Origin: Fructilactobacillus florum DSM 22689 = JCM 16035
Lineage (GTDB): Bacteria; Bacillota; Bacilli; Lactobacillales; Lactobacillaceae
Direction: 5' to 3'
NCBI RefSeq assembly: GCF_001436645.1
Contig: NZ_AYZI01000003.1
Location: 1 to 64,000, forward strand
Length of the DNA stretch: 64,000 nucleotides
Part shown: positions 43,662 to 53,728 of the stretch, piece by piece
Numbering within the stretch: position 1 is the stretch's first letter
Layout of the letters: the number at the start of each line of letters is the position of its first letter
The notes under the pieces: generated by a model
What the model saw: the letters and a program-made list of their open reading frames with translations, nothing else
Database searches by the model: none
Told to the model about the DNA's origin: nothing
Program-made: the position numbers and the translations under genes

Positions 43662-46439
43662 TCAGCTATGCGCTAAAAAGTAACGCTGTGCCGCAATAAT
43701 TTCACCAATGGTTCCAACTGACACTGATCCTAGTTCATCTAGAGCTGACGAAATTTGCTTGCCATATTTTTTGGTCAGAATGCGATCATCTAATATCGTA
43801 GCAATCCCTGTATCATTTTCACTACGAATTACGCGTCCAATTCCTTGCTTTAAGGTTAGAATTGCTTGTGGTAGTGAATAGCTCACAAATGGCTGCTTAT
43901 GAATTGCCTTTAACTGGGCGGCATGAGCCTGCATCAATGGATTTTGGGGCGCAGCAAACGGTATCCGGGGAATAATTACTGATTTGAGATAGTTGTGAGG
44001 AAAATCAACGCCCTCCCAAAACGAACTGGATCCTAGGATAATTGAATGCTGATTGCTACTAAAGCGACGCATAATTTTTTCTCGACTGCCGGAAATATTG
44101 CTAGCCAAAATTTGGGCAGGAATGCGCTTATTTAATTTTTGGTACACTGCTGCAAGTAGGGCTTGCGAATTAAACAAAACAAGGGTCGGGGTTGGCGCAG
44201 TTTGATAGATCTTTTGAATGGAATTAGCCAGATAAGCAACATACTCCGGATTATTTTCATTGGCTGGTAATGGCATTTTTTGCGCCACCATGATATTAAG
44301 TTGTTTTTTTAAGTTGAAGGTGGTTTGGAAGCGTTTCATTCTAGTATTTGAACGCTCAAGCCCCAGTTGTCGATAGATGAACGGCGCTTTTTTAGAACTG
44401 AATAAGACCGAACCCGTAAAAACTGCTGGTTCAAAATATTGATAGATATCGTCTTGCAATTCTTGATCATGGGCAAACTCGGTCGTAACCAGGCGCAACT
44501 GTGTTGCACTAGCATTCGGACGATAGCTTAGCCAAAAAGCTTGCATTGCAACTGATGATCGTTTGACCACTTGTGTAACTTGGTTTAAAAAATCAATTAA
44601 ATTGGAAACTTCTTGGTTGAATTGTAAAAATAGTTGATAATCAGCGGGAAGCCAACGAGTAGCACGATTTTGGATTTTATGGTTAAAAACATCTAACTCC
44701 TGCTTTAAGTGCTGTGTGGCTCGCATGATCGACTGCCATGCCGTTTGATGTTGTACTTTAAAATGTTGTAAATTGACTGCTTGTGCTAAAGTACCTGTAT
44801 CCTTTTTGGTTTGAAATTGCTTAGCAAATAAGGTTAGCAATTCCTGATAACTGATTCCTAGTTGATTAGTTATCTGCAAACACTTGCTTAAGGTTTGTTC
44901 TAAATCTGGATCATTTGCGAGCAGTCCCATCAAATTAGCGCCGTGGGATGTTTCAACTAAATGCTTAATTTTACTTTCTTGCTTTTTCACCGTTCCTAGG
45001 GATAAGGTTACTCTTCTAGTCTGCAAAAATGCATCCGGCAACTGCTGTGCTTCATCAATTACCAAATATGGCTTAGTCTGCAACACCTTTGTCAATCGCT
45101 CTGCATGTAAACATAAATAGGAATGGTTCGTAATAATCACATCCGCTCGAGCTAAAACCTGTTGTTGCCTAGTTAGAAAATCATATGGTTCTTCCGATTG
45201 TTGCTGAGCGGTTGGAGTGGTTTGATAATTAATTTGTGCTAAGAATGGTGCCGTTTGATTAAAATTTAATTCATCTAAATCACCGGTCATGGTTTCAGTT
45301 AACCAGACTAACAACTGCGCCTTAATGAACTGCGTCAGCTGATTACTCTCATCCAAAAATAATTGGTCAGCAAACCGATTCAAATCCAAATAATGCTGTC
45401 GTCCCTTCACAAGGGCAACATTAACCTTTAATTTAAAAGTCTGCGACAATGATTCACTTACTTGCTGCAACTGTTGTTGCAACAAGATCGTAGGCGTACT
45501 GATGACAACTGGCCGATTTTTTTGAGCTAAATATGCCATCGGCAATAAGTAGCCAAGCGTCTTCCCACTTCCAGTTGGAGCCTCCAGCAACAAATTGGTA
45601 GCGGTTTTGTTTGAATCAGCATAGTTACGGTAGATTAAATTCATCATGGCAGCTTGCGACTCGCGATATTGATATTTAGGTGTTAACCATCGTTCTTTTT
45701 GTTTTTTAGTCAATGGAAACTTGATTTGTGGTTTACGGAGAGCTTGTTGCTGCTGACGGGGCTTACGAATAATAATTCCATCTAAGTTAAGCCACTGATT
45801 ACCTAATTTTTGCGGCTCAATTTGCCTGCGCTTCTGTAAAACGGTCTTAAAGACACCCATAGTTTGTTTGGGTAAAACTAAGCCAATTGTGACCAGCGTT
45901 TGTAAGGTTAGCAACGGAAGCTGCTCAATCTTTTTTATCAGGATTAGCAGTAAAGCTGCGGTTGCTGCTGCGTCACTAGCAGAAGAATGAGGCTTTCGGT
46001 GCTCAATTTTAAAATGGCGACTTAAATCCTGCAAACGATAACTAGATAGCGTTGGAAACAAAATTTGCGTTAAAGTAACCGTATCAACAGCTTCAATTGT
46101 GAGTGGTGGATATCCGGCACGTTCAAAAGCTTGATTTAAAAAAGGAAAATCAAAATTGACATTGTGCGCCACAAAAACAGTTGCTTGCAATTTTTGATAA
46201 AGCTCCGCTGCTACTTGATCAAAGCTGGGCGCAGCCATAATTGTTTGCGCAGAAATCCCTGTAAGTTCCGTGATCTCCGTTGGAATTGCAACATGGTCGT
46301 TAATATAGGTGGAGTAACTATCCACAATTTGATTGTGCTGAACAAAACTAGCGCTTACTTGAATAATTCTAGCCTTTCCGGCCATGCTGGTGCCAGTTGT
46401 CTCAAGATCTACCACCGCAAAAACTGAATTAGCGTCCAT
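43662..46439 (-). CDS. dinG: DinG-family helicase/exonuclease
   Basis: The N-terminal 3'-5' exonuclease domain (VFAVVDLETTGTS, FVAHNVNFDFPFLN, HSSASDAAATAAL) is fused to an XPD/DinG-like superfamily 2 helicase with Walker A LLLEAPTGSGKT (near 290), DEAQQ box (where DEAH is usual) and IGRVIRSENDTG motif VI. The 925-aa length matches Firmicutes DinG. No four-Cys iron-sulfur cluster is apparent. The ATG at 46439 with GAGG is preferred over 46466. Confidence 0.93.
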   Translation of the reverse strand: MDANSVFAVVDLETTGTSMAGKARIIQVSASFVQHNQIVDSYSTYINDHVAIPTEITELTGISAQTIMAAPSFDQVAAELYQKLQATVFVAHNVNFDFPFLNQAFERAGYPPLTIEAVDTVTLTQILFPTLSSYRLQDLSRHFKIEHRKPHSSASDAAATAALLLILIKKIEQLPLLTLQTLVTIGLVLPKQTMGVFKTVLQKRRQIEPQKLGNQWLNLDGIIIRKPRQQQQALRKPQIKFPLTKKQKERWLTPKYQYRESQAAMMNLIYRNYADSNKTATNLLLEAPTGSGKTLGYLLPMAYLAQKNRPVVISTPTILLQQQLQQVSESLSQTFKLKVNVALVKGRQHYLDLNRFADQLFLDESNQLTQFIKAQLLVWLTETMTGDLDELNFNQTAPFLAQINYQTTPTAQQQSEEPYDFLTRQQQVLARADVIITNHSYLCLHAERLTKVLQTKPYLVIDEAQQLPDAFLQTRRVTLSLGTVKKQESKIKHLVETSHGANLMGLLANDPDLEQTLSKCLQITNQLGISYQELLTLFAKQFQTKKDTGTLAQAVNLQHFKVQHQTAWQSIMRATQHLKQELDVFNHKIQNRATRWLPADYQLFLQFNQEVSNLIDFLNQVTQVVKRSSVAMQAFWLSYRPNASATQLRLVTTEFAHDQELQDDIYQYFEPAVFTGSVLFSSKKAPFIYRQLGLERSNTRMKRFQTTFNLKKQLNIMVAQKMPLPANENNPEYVAYLANSIQKIYQTAPTPTLVLFNSQALLAAVYQKLNKRIPAQILASNISGSREKIMRRFSSNQHSIILGSSSFWEGVDFPHNYLKSVIIPRIPFAAPQNPLMQAHAAQLKAIHKQPFVSYSLPQAILTLKQGIGRVIRSENDTGIATILDDRILTKKYGKQISSALDELGSVSVGTIGEIIAAQRYFLAHS

Positions 46440-46576
46440 ATACTTCCTCAACTTTCGTAACATCATCTACCGTGATTTTACTACAAATTTGTAAAATTCG
46501 TTAATTATCCTGTGGGGGATCACGTTCAAATTTTAATTATGCTAAAATGAAATAGTTAGAAAGCGAGTAATTGATT

Positions 46577-47518
46577 ATGCTAGAATACGCGGTTGGAACC
46601 AGTCATGCTAAAGTGATTTTCTTAGGGGAACACAGTGCAGTTTATCGACAACCAGCGCTGGTTTTTCCTCTACCAGGAATTCAAACCATTGTAACGATCA
46701 GCCCAGCACCCACAAAAACTTCAGCGCTCCAAAGTGATTTTTATACCGGAGCATTGGATGCTGCCCCGGAAGCATTACAGGGACTTTTAAAGTTACAAGA
46801 GCAGTTGGATGATAAATTGAATCCCCAGCACCAACCACTCAAGTTTACGGTTGAAAGTAACATTCCCGTTGGGCGTGGTATGGGATCGTCCGCTGCCACT
46901 GCAAGTGCACTGACCAAGGCCTATCATGCTTTTTTTTCTGCTGATTTATCAGCCCAGAACCTGGGTCAATATACCGATCTTGAAGAACAAATTACCCACG
47001 GCAATCCCAGTGGCATTGATGCTAAAACGGTAAATGCCAATCAGCCAATCCTATATCAGCACCATCAATTTCAAACAATTGATTTCCAACTGACCGGCTA
47101 CTTAGTAATCGCCGATACCGGTCAAAGCTCCGCTACCAAGGTAGCTGTTGCTCAAGTTACTAAGGCCATGCAAACCAATCCAGCACCAACGCAAGCAATT
47201 ATTGAACATCTAGGTTTGCTAGTCCAACAGTCATTAGAGCTCCTGCGCCACCAACAATTAAACCAAACCGGCAAACTACTAACTGCTGCTCATCATGATT
47301 TACAAAAGCTAGCGGTTAGCACTACAAAACTGGATCTGCTCGTTCAAACCGCCTTAGAAAACGGTGCTCTAGGAGCCAAATTAACCGGCAGCGGTCTCGG
47401 TGGTTGTCTGCTTGCTCTAACTGACAACCAAGAGACTGCTGACTATTTAACTACTAAACTTCGCGCAGCCGGTGCCGTTAAGACTTGGAAACAAAACTTA
47501 GCCGATTTAAATCCATAG
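46577..47518 (+). CDS. mvk: Mevalonate kinase
   Basis: First gene of the mevalonate operon; phosphorylates mevalonate. GHMP kinase motifs are present: FLGEHSAVY (near 16), the ATP loop PVGRGMGSSAATASAL (near 103-118) and GAKLTGSGLGGCLLAL (near 276). The 313-aa length is normal. The ATG at 46577 is chosen; an upstream TTG (46571) is possible because the ribosome site is weak. Confidence 0.94.
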   Translation: MLEYAVGTSHAKVIFLGEHSAVYRQPALVFPLPGIQTIVTISPAPTKTSALQSDFYTGALDAAPEALQGLLKLQEQLDDKLNPQHQPLKFTVESNIPVGRGMGSSAATASALTKAYHAFFSADLSAQNLGQYTDLEEQITHGNPSGIDAKTVNANQPILYQHHQFQTIDFQLTGYLVIADTGQSSATKVAVAQVTKAMQTNPAPTQAIIEHLGLLVQQSLELLRHQQLNQTGKLLTAAHHDLQKLAVSTTKLDLLVQTALENGALGAKLTGSGLGGCLLALTDNQETADYLTTKLRAAGAVKTWKQNLADLNP

Positions 47519-47531
47519 GAGGATTGTGACC

Positions 47532-48512
47532 GTGAGTAATCAAACAGCAACCGCCCGGGCCCATACTAATATTGCCTTAATCAAGTATTGGGGTAAAGCT
47601 AATTCAAAACTAACCATCCCTACGACCAGTAGTCTATCGCTAACGCTTGATCATTTCTATACGGAAACCAGTGTTACTTTTCAACCAGAATTGCAGCATG
47701 ATCAAATTATATTTAATCAAAAGTTACTGTCAGAAAAACAAGCTCGGCGCATTAGTAATTTCTTAGACTTGGTCCGAATTCAGAGCAACTGCCAAGCATA
47801 CGCACTTGTAGAAACCGTCAATCACGTTCCCACTGCGGCTGGGCTAGCTTCATCTGCTTCTGGTTTTGCAGCCCTTGCTGCTGCTGCGAGTCGCGCCAGT
47901 GGCATGGATTTGTCAAATAAAGAATTATCGCGCTTAGCCCGCAAGGGTTCGGGTTCGGCGACCCGTTCGATTTACGGTGGCTTAGTGGAGTGGCGCCACG
48001 GAATTGGTGATCATAGCTCTTATGCAATGCCTCTGTCTGAATCCCCGCAGTGGGATTTGGTGGTGATCGCCCTCTTATTTGATAAAAAACAAAAACAAAT
48101 TTCTAGTACCATTGGTATGGAAAGATCAAAACAAACTTCTCCCTATTATCAAGCCTGGGTAAAACAGTCTGCGCTTGATCTCAAGCAAATCAAACGAGCC
48201 ATTCACCACCAAGATTTTACTAGTTTTGGGGAAATTGTCGAAGCAAATGCCATGAACATGCATGCCTTGACCATCAGTGCCCAGCCTAGCTATACTTACT
48301 TTAATGGACAGACGATTCAGGCAATGGAACTAGTTCAACAGCTTCGCAAGCAAGGAATTCCAGTCTATTTCACGCTCGATGCCGGTCCTAACCTCAAAAT
48401 CATCCTACAGCGTTCAAATTTAGCTGCAGTTAAAGCCCGTCTTACAAGCGTTTTTGGCCAGGATCAATATGTCGTGGTAGCGGCTGGTCCAGGTATTCAA
48501 TATTTGAAGTAA
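47532..48512 (+). CDS. mvaD: Diphosphomevalonate decarboxylase
   Basis: Converts mevalonate diphosphate to isopentenyl diphosphate with ATP. ARAHTNIALIKYWGK at the N-terminus, TAAGLASSASGFAALA (ATP loop, near 104-119) and RKGSGSATRSIYGGLVEW are diagnostic. GTG start; 47532 lies 9 bases after AGGAGG, while GTG 47526 is too close. Second gene of the operon, 13 bases after mvk. Confidence 0.95.
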   Translation: MSNQTATARAHTNIALIKYWGKANSKLTIPTTSSLSLTLDHFYTETSVTFQPELQHDQIIFNQKLLSEKQARRISNFLDLVRIQSNCQAYALVETVNHVPTAAGLASSASGFAALAAAASRASGMDLSNKELSRLARKGSGSATRSIYGGLVEWRHGIGDHSSYAMPLSESPQWDLVVIALLFDKKQKQISSTIGMERSKQTSPYYQAWVKQSALDLKQIKRAIHHQDFTSFGEIVEANAMNMHALTISAQPSYTYFNGQTIQAMELVQQLRKQGIPVYFTLDAGPNLKIILQRSNLAAVKARLTSVFGQDQYVVVAAGPGIQYLK

Positions 48513-48517
48513 AGGAT

Positions 48518-49615
48518 ATGCATAATTTGATTACAACAAAAGTTTCGGGAAAATTATATCTAGCCGGCGAATATGCTGTGGTTGAACCCGGCTACTCTGC
48601 GATCATCGCTGCAATCGATCGATTTGTAACCGTTAGATTGACCCCGGCACTAGCTACAACATCAAGCGTGATTACCTCGCACCAATATGAAAATCACACC
48701 CTACGCTGGGATCGTATCGGTTCAAAAATGGTGGTTGATAATCGGGATAACCCGTTTCAATACATTTTATCGGCCATTAAAGTTACCGAAGACTATGTCG
48801 AAGCACTACATCTTCCAATGAAAAAATACCAGTTAGATGTCAATAGCGAACTTGATAATGGAAACGGTAAAAAGTATGGCTTAGGTTCCTCGGCTGCTGT
48901 GACCGTTGCAACCATTATGGCCGTGTGCCAGTTATATCAGCTACATCTGTCACGCGTTAACCTATTCAAGTTAGCAGCAATTGCCCATTTAGATGTTCAA
49001 GGAAATGGTTCTCTGGGAGACGTTGCTTCTAGCGTATTTGGTGGATTAATTTCTTATAGTTCGTTTGATCGACAATGGCTTATGAATTTTCGTCACAAGC
49101 TAATTCTGCCAGACTTACTAAAACTAGAATGGCCTAAACTAGAAATTATTCCATTAAAAATCCCAGCAGCACTTCGTTTTTTAGTAGGCTGGACCGGATC
49201 CCCTTCATCTACTTCGCATCTAATTGACCAAGTAGAATTGAAAAAAGGGAGAACGCAAAGCCAGTATCATCAATTTCTCCATGCCAGTCAAAAATGTGTA
49301 CATGAAATTACTAATGGATTTCGTCAAAATAACCTTGAACTAATCATGAATAATATCAAGGAAAATCGCCAATTGCTCCGGTCACTGAGTACTACAGAAC
49401 ACGTCGACATTGAAACTCCAAAACTTCAAACCATGATTAAAATTGCTGAGCACTATGGTGGTGCTGCCAAAACATCTGGAGCCGGCGGTGGTGATTGTGG
49501 TATTGTTCTCATCAATAAAAATGACGACATCCAATCATTGCTGGCTGATTGGCGCAAAGCGGGAATTGATCCACTTAATTTAGCAATTTACAATTATACG
49601 GGAGAAAATTTGTGA
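48518..49615 (+). CDS. Phosphomevalonate kinase
   Basis: Makes mevalonate diphosphate, the substrate of MvaD. GHMP features: KLYLAGEYAVVEPGYSAI (near 11-28), KKYGLGSSAAVTVAT (near 118-132) and TSGAGGGDCGIVL (near 321-333). Length 365 aa. It starts 5 bases after the mvaD stop and overlaps fni by 4 bases. Third gene of the pathway operon. Confidence 0.93.
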   Translation: MHNLITTKVSGKLYLAGEYAVVEPGYSAIIAAIDRFVTVRLTPALATTSSVITSHQYENHTLRWDRIGSKMVVDNRDNPFQYILSAIKVTEDYVEALHLPMKKYQLDVNSELDNGNGKKYGLGSSAAVTVATIMAVCQLYQLHLSRVNLFKLAAIAHLDVQGNGSLGDVASSVFGGLISYSSFDRQWLMNFRHKLILPDLLKLEWPKLEIIPLKIPAALRFLVGWTGSPSSTSHLIDQVELKKGRTQSQYHQFLHASQKCVHEITNGFRQNNLELIMNNIKENRQLLRSLSTTEHVDIETPKLQTMIKIAEHYGGAAKTSGAGGGDCGIVLINKNDDIQSLLADWRKAGIDPLNLAIYNYTGENL

Positions 49616-50643
49616 CCAGTCGACAATCTCATCGCAAGGACGAACACGTGTCACTTGCCAAAAAATTTCATTCGGACGTTTCACAGGCCGGCTTTCAAGC
49701 ACTTCGCCTGTTACCAAACGCCCTACCAGAAAGCGATTTCACTAACGTTTCACTAAAAACTACTTTTGGTAAATTAGCCCTAGAGCTTCCCTTTTACATT
49801 GAAGCGATGACTGGCGGGAGTTCTTTTACAAAAAAGCTTAACCAACAGCTTGCTCACGTTGCCGCTGAGACTGGGTTAGCCATGGCCGTTGGAAGTGAAA
49901 GTGTTGCTTTAAAAGACCCTACCCTTCGAGATAGTTTTTCAATTGTTCGCAAGGTTAATCCACACGGGCTTATTTTTGCTAATTTAAGTGCTGGGGCTAG
50001 TCTAGATGAGTGTCATGCTGCACTAGAATTGGTCCAAGGTGATGCGCTGGAGCTTCACTTAAACGCTGCTCAAGAGGCAATCATGCCTGAAGGAGATCGA
50101 TCATTTCATTGGGCTGAGCACCTGCAAGCAAACGTGGCTGCAAGTCCGGTTCCAGTCATTTTAAAAGAAGTTGGTTTTGGGATGACTCAGGAAACAATGC
50201 TGACCCTGCGTAGTTTGGGAGTCCAATATCTTAACCTAGGTGGTCACGGTGGTACTAATTTTGCTCAAATTGAAAATTTTCGCCGCCCACAAAAGGACTT
50301 TGACTACCTGACCGACTGGGGACTCACTACCGTGGAGTCTCTGTACGAAGCCCATGCCGTTCCCGATATGTACATTGCTGCCGCTGGTGGAATTACAAAC
50401 CCATTAGAGATCGTTAAAGCATTATATTTGGGAGCCGATGCCGTGGGCGTAGCTGGCACTCTTTTGACATATTTAATTGATCACGATGTTAACGCTACAA
50501 TTGAACTAGTTCGAGAATGGATCACTGGATTACGTACTATCTTTGCTTTGTTGGGAGTCCACTCAATTGCAGAATTACGCCAGCGACCCGCCGTGCTAAG
50601 TTCCGAACTCCTTACCTATTTACAGCAGCGCAACTTATCCTAA
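49612..50643 (+). CDS. fni: Isopentenyl-diphosphate delta-isomerase, type 2 (FMN-dependent)
   Basis: Interconverts IPP and DMAPP with reduced FMN. RKDEHVSLAKKFH at the N-terminus, YIEAMTGGS, VGSESVAL, LHLNAAQEAIMPEGDR and the FMN phosphate-site segments AAGGITNPLEIVKALYLGAD are typical. GTG start overlaps the stop of the preceding gene. Completes the operon, giving both C5 precursors for undecaprenyl and quinone-like lipids. Confidence 0.95.
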   Translation: MTSRQSHRKDEHVSLAKKFHSDVSQAGFQALRLLPNALPESDFTNVSLKTTFGKLALELPFYIEAMTGGSSFTKKLNQQLAHVAAETGLAMAVGSESVALKDPTLRDSFSIVRKVNPHGLIFANLSAGASLDECHAALELVQGDALELHLNAAQEAIMPEGDRSFHWAEHLQANVAASPVPVILKEVGFGMTQETMLTLRSLGVQYLNLGGHGGTNFAQIENFRRPQKDFDYLTDWGLTTVESLYEAHAVPDMYIAAAGGITNPLEIVKALYLGADAVGVAGTLLTYLIDHDVNATIELVREWITGLRTIFALLGVHSIAELRQRPAVLSSELLTYLQQRNLS

Positions 50644-50656
50644 TCTAAGTGCATTA

Positions 50657-50699
50657 TAAAAGCCTCCATCATGAGCTCAGCCATGATGAAGGCTTTTTT
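50657..50699. terminator. Terminator after the mevalonate operon
   Basis: AAAAGCCTCCATCATG pairs with CATGATGAAGGCTTTT, T-run after; may also serve the converging methyltransferase gene. Confidence 0.88.
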
Positions 50700-50722
50700 G
50701 TAATATTTAGAACATATCAAGC

Positions 50723-52066
50723 TTAGATTTGAAAGCGGAGTCCCTTCGGAAAGAAATTTTTCAACGTTCCCTGCACTACTTTGCCAAATCCAATCGGCAT
50801 TCCCTGACAATCAAGCAAATACCACCCCTTAGGCAACTTGGGATCGACGCTTAGCGTATCCCCATGAACATAGATTTGCCACTCTGCTCGCGTTAAAGTT
50901 AATCGCTTTTGCACTGACTGTGGCTTTAATGCCAAAGCTAACCCGTATGCCGGTTCAAGACGTTGTTTTTTAATATTTGCGACTGGGGTTCCCGGCCGCA
51001 TCACTTTGAGTTGCTGCAAATCTGGAATATCCGGATGATAACTGTACAAAGTTTTTCCAAATGATAATAAATTCGTCGCCGGATCCACTGTAAATTCTGT
51101 AGATACAAGCTGTTGCCACCATTTGCGTAGTTCACCCGCTACGTTGCTACGCTGCGTTTTTATCAGCGAGCTAGCGGTATCGGTCGGCTCGTACCGTAAT
51201 TTAGCGATAAAGTGACCATCTCCTGGTAAATTTTGCGGAAATAAACGTACCGTATCCGCCAAGGCTGGATTTTGATTTGCCCATGCTGGACGACCGTCCT
51301 CCATCCCAGCTGTTTTAGTTATGGGAACTACTTTAAGGGGGAATTCTTTGAGTAGCCAAGCAATTATTTGTTCATCTTCTTCAGGAGCAAACGTACAAGT
51401 CGAATATACTAATTCTCCTCCCGGTTTTAACATTTTAAGGGCGGCTGGTAAGATAGTTCGTTGGCGCACCGCACATGCTGCTGGATAATCTAGAGACCAA
51501 TACTTCATTGCTTGCGGATTCTTACGAAACATTCCCTCCCCAGAACAGGGAGCATCTACTAAAATTTTATCAAAGTAGCGGGGAAAATGGCGGGCTAAGC
51601 TGTCCGGATCCTCATTCAAAATCAACGGGTTCCAGACGCCTGCTCGTTCTAAATTTTCAACTAAAACTTTGGCCCGACTACGATCAATTTCGTTAGCAAC
51701 TAATAAACCGGAGTTATTTAACATGCCCGCTAATTGCGTGGACTTGCCCCCAGGTGCTGCACAAAGGTCCAAGACCCGCTCTCCTGCTTGCGGATTCACA
51801 ACCTGGACTACTTGCATAGCCGATGGCTCCTGACTATAGACGTAACCGCTTTGATGTTCAGGAGTTTTACCAGCCACCTTGCCGTAGTAACCATTAGGAA
51901 CGGTTGGAATTGGGTGACTTAAATCAATCGCAAGGTTGGCTGGAGGTTTTAGCGGATTAATCCGAAAGCCATGGACTGCTGGTGCTTGGAAGGAATCCAA
52001 AAATGGAATTGCTTCTGCCCCCAAAAGAGCTTGATATTTAGAAATAAATGCTGATGGTAATTGCAC
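50723..52066 (-). CDS. RsmF/NOL1-NOP2-Sun family rRNA m5C methyltransferase
   Basis: SAM-binding LCAAPGGKSTQLAGML (near 102-117), DAPCSGEGMFRKN (near 170-182) and the second catalytic Cys in YSTCTFAPEEDE (near 220) define a 5-methylcytosine RNA methyltransferase. The C-terminal PUA-like half (about 300-447) matches the RsmF/YebU type. It lies 2 bases after glpK and is probably co-transcribed with it. Confidence 0.92.
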   Translation of the reverse strand: MQLPSAFISKYQALLGAEAIPFLDSFQAPAVHGFRINPLKPPANLAIDLSHPIPTVPNGYYGKVAGKTPEHQSGYVYSQEPSAMQVVQVVNPQAGERVLDLCAAPGGKSTQLAGMLNNSGLLVANEIDRSRAKVLVENLERAGVWNPLILNEDPDSLARHFPRYFDKILVDAPCSGEGMFRKNPQAMKYWSLDYPAACAVRQRTILPAALKMLKPGGELVYSTCTFAPEEDEQIIAWLLKEFPLKVVPITKTAGMEDGRPAWANQNPALADTVRLFPQNLPGDGHFIAKLRYEPTDTASSLIKTQRSNVAGELRKWWQQLVSTEFTVDPATNLLSFGKTLYSYHPDIPDLQQLKVMRPGTPVANIKKQRLEPAYGLALALKPQSVQKRLTLTRAEWQIYVHGDTLSVDPKLPKGWYLLDCQGMPIGFGKVVQGTLKNFFPKGLRFQI

Positions 52067-52068
52067 AA

Positions 52069-53574
52069 TTAATCATCCTTAAATTTTTGAGTAGCAGTGA
52101 CAGCTGCTTGCCAACCGGCGTAGCGATGTTCTCTATCAGCAACCGTCATCTGCGGAGTGAAAACTTTTCCAGCCGGTTGCTGGGATCGTAAGGCGGCTAA
52201 ATCACGCCAATATCCGACCGTCAGACCTGCTAAATAGGCAGTTCCGAGTGCTGTAGTTTCAGATAACGGCGCACGTTTGATTGGTTTTCCCAGTAAATCT
52301 GCCTGAAATTGTAATAAATAATCATTCTGTGAGACCCCGCCGTCCACTACTAAACTTTGCAGTGTCAAACCAGTTTCTTGAGCCATGGTATCCAGAACTG
52401 CACGCGTTTGAAACGCTAACGATTCTATCGTAGCCGCAACCATTTGGCTGTGGTTCGTATGAGCGGTTAATCCCAGAAAAGAGGCTTGTGCCCGTTGATC
52501 CCAATAAGGAGCACCTAATCCGTTAAAGGCTGGAACCAGATATAAGTCAGTTGACTTATGACTCGCAGCAGCGATCTCTGCTGACTTTGCTGGATCCGTA
52601 AGTATTTTTAGCTGACGGTGTAGCCACTCAATCGCTGAACCAGCGGAAAAAATGCTACCCTCAAAAGCATATCCTACTTCATCATCATCGAGACTACAGG
52701 TTAGCGTTGTTAAAAGCCCGTGATTTGAAAGACGCCACTGTTTTCCAAGGTTCATCATGATGAAGGCCCCGGTTCCATAGGTGTTTTTTGCCATTCCGGG
52801 TTGTAAAGCCAACTGTCCAAACAGCGATGCTTGTTGGTCTCCAGCAAGAGCAGCGATGGGAATCTGAACTCCCATAAGCGTAAAGTCCTGCGTATAACCA
52901 TATAAATGACCAGAGGGATAAACCTTCGGCAACATTGCTGCCGGAATCTGAAATAGCTCTAATAGTTCTGGATCCCACGCTTTCTGTTGAATGTTATACA
53001 GCATCGTCCGACTGGCATTTGTGTAGTCGGTTGCATGTACTTGACCGTTAGTTAATTTCCATAATAACCACGTATCAATCGTCCCAAACAAAAGCTCTCC
53101 CTGCTCTGCTCGAGATTGAGCTCCTGGTACCTGTTGTAAAATCCATTGGATCTTTGTAGCAGAGAAGTACGCATCCACCAACAACCCCGTTTTCTGTTGG
53201 ATTAAATTTGCAAACTCAGGTTGTTGCCAGTGCTTAGCAATTTCGGCCGTTTGTTTTGACTGCCAAACAATGGCTGGATAAATCGGTTTCCCTGTAAGCC
53301 GATCCCATACAATCGTAGTCTCGCGCTGGTTCGTGATTCCAATCGATCTAACCTTGTAGGGAGGCGTTTCCGTTTGAAAAAGAACTTCTGAAACTAGTGT
53401 TTCCACCGTATTCCATATCTCAATCGGATCCTGCTCTACCCAACCAGGATGTGGATATGACTGATTAATTTTTCGTTGTGCTTTTCCAACTGGTGCTCCT
53501 TGCTGGTCAAACAGCATTACTCGAGCAGAGGTGGTCCCTTCATCAATCGCCATTATATACTGTTCATTCTTCAT
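52069..53574 (-). CDS. glpK: Glycerol kinase
   Basis: Phosphorylates glycerol to glycerol-3-phosphate. The 501-aa FGGY protein opens with IMAIDEGTTSARVMLFD and has GDQQASLFGQLALQPGMAKN and LVVDGGVSQNDYLLQFQAD. In Gram-positive GlpK activated by the PTS, a conserved His lies in DYHFxG; here the aligned segment reads DFTLMG, so that His is Thr. No glpF or glpD is adjacent. Confidence 0.94.
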   Translation of the reverse strand: MKNEQYIMAIDEGTTSARVMLFDQQGAPVGKAQRKINQSYPHPGWVEQDPIEIWNTVETLVSEVLFQTETPPYKVRSIGITNQRETTIVWDRLTGKPIYPAIVWQSKQTAEIAKHWQQPEFANLIQQKTGLLVDAYFSATKIQWILQQVPGAQSRAEQGELLFGTIDTWLLWKLTNGQVHATDYTNASRTMLYNIQQKAWDPELLELFQIPAAMLPKVYPSGHLYGYTQDFTLMGVQIPIAALAGDQQASLFGQLALQPGMAKNTYGTGAFIMMNLGKQWRLSNHGLLTTLTCSLDDDEVGYAFEGSIFSAGSAIEWLHRQLKILTDPAKSAEIAAASHKSTDLYLVPAFNGLGAPYWDQRAQASFLGLTAHTNHSQMVAATIESLAFQTRAVLDTMAQETGLTLQSLVVDGGVSQNDYLLQFQADLLGKPIKRAPLSETTALGTAYLAGLTVGYWRDLAALRSQQPAGKVFTPQMTVADREHRYAGWQAAVTATQKFKDD

Positions 53575-53728
53575 TAATTAACCTCAATCAGTTCATGATT
53601 TTTTAATTATAATCCTTCTTGCATCGGGATGCCATGCTAGCATTTATTCCAATGCACAAATCGGTTTTCGCCTGCCTAAAGGTGTAAGATAGTCGTTAGC
53701 AATTTAAAAAATTAAGGAGTCCATATTT

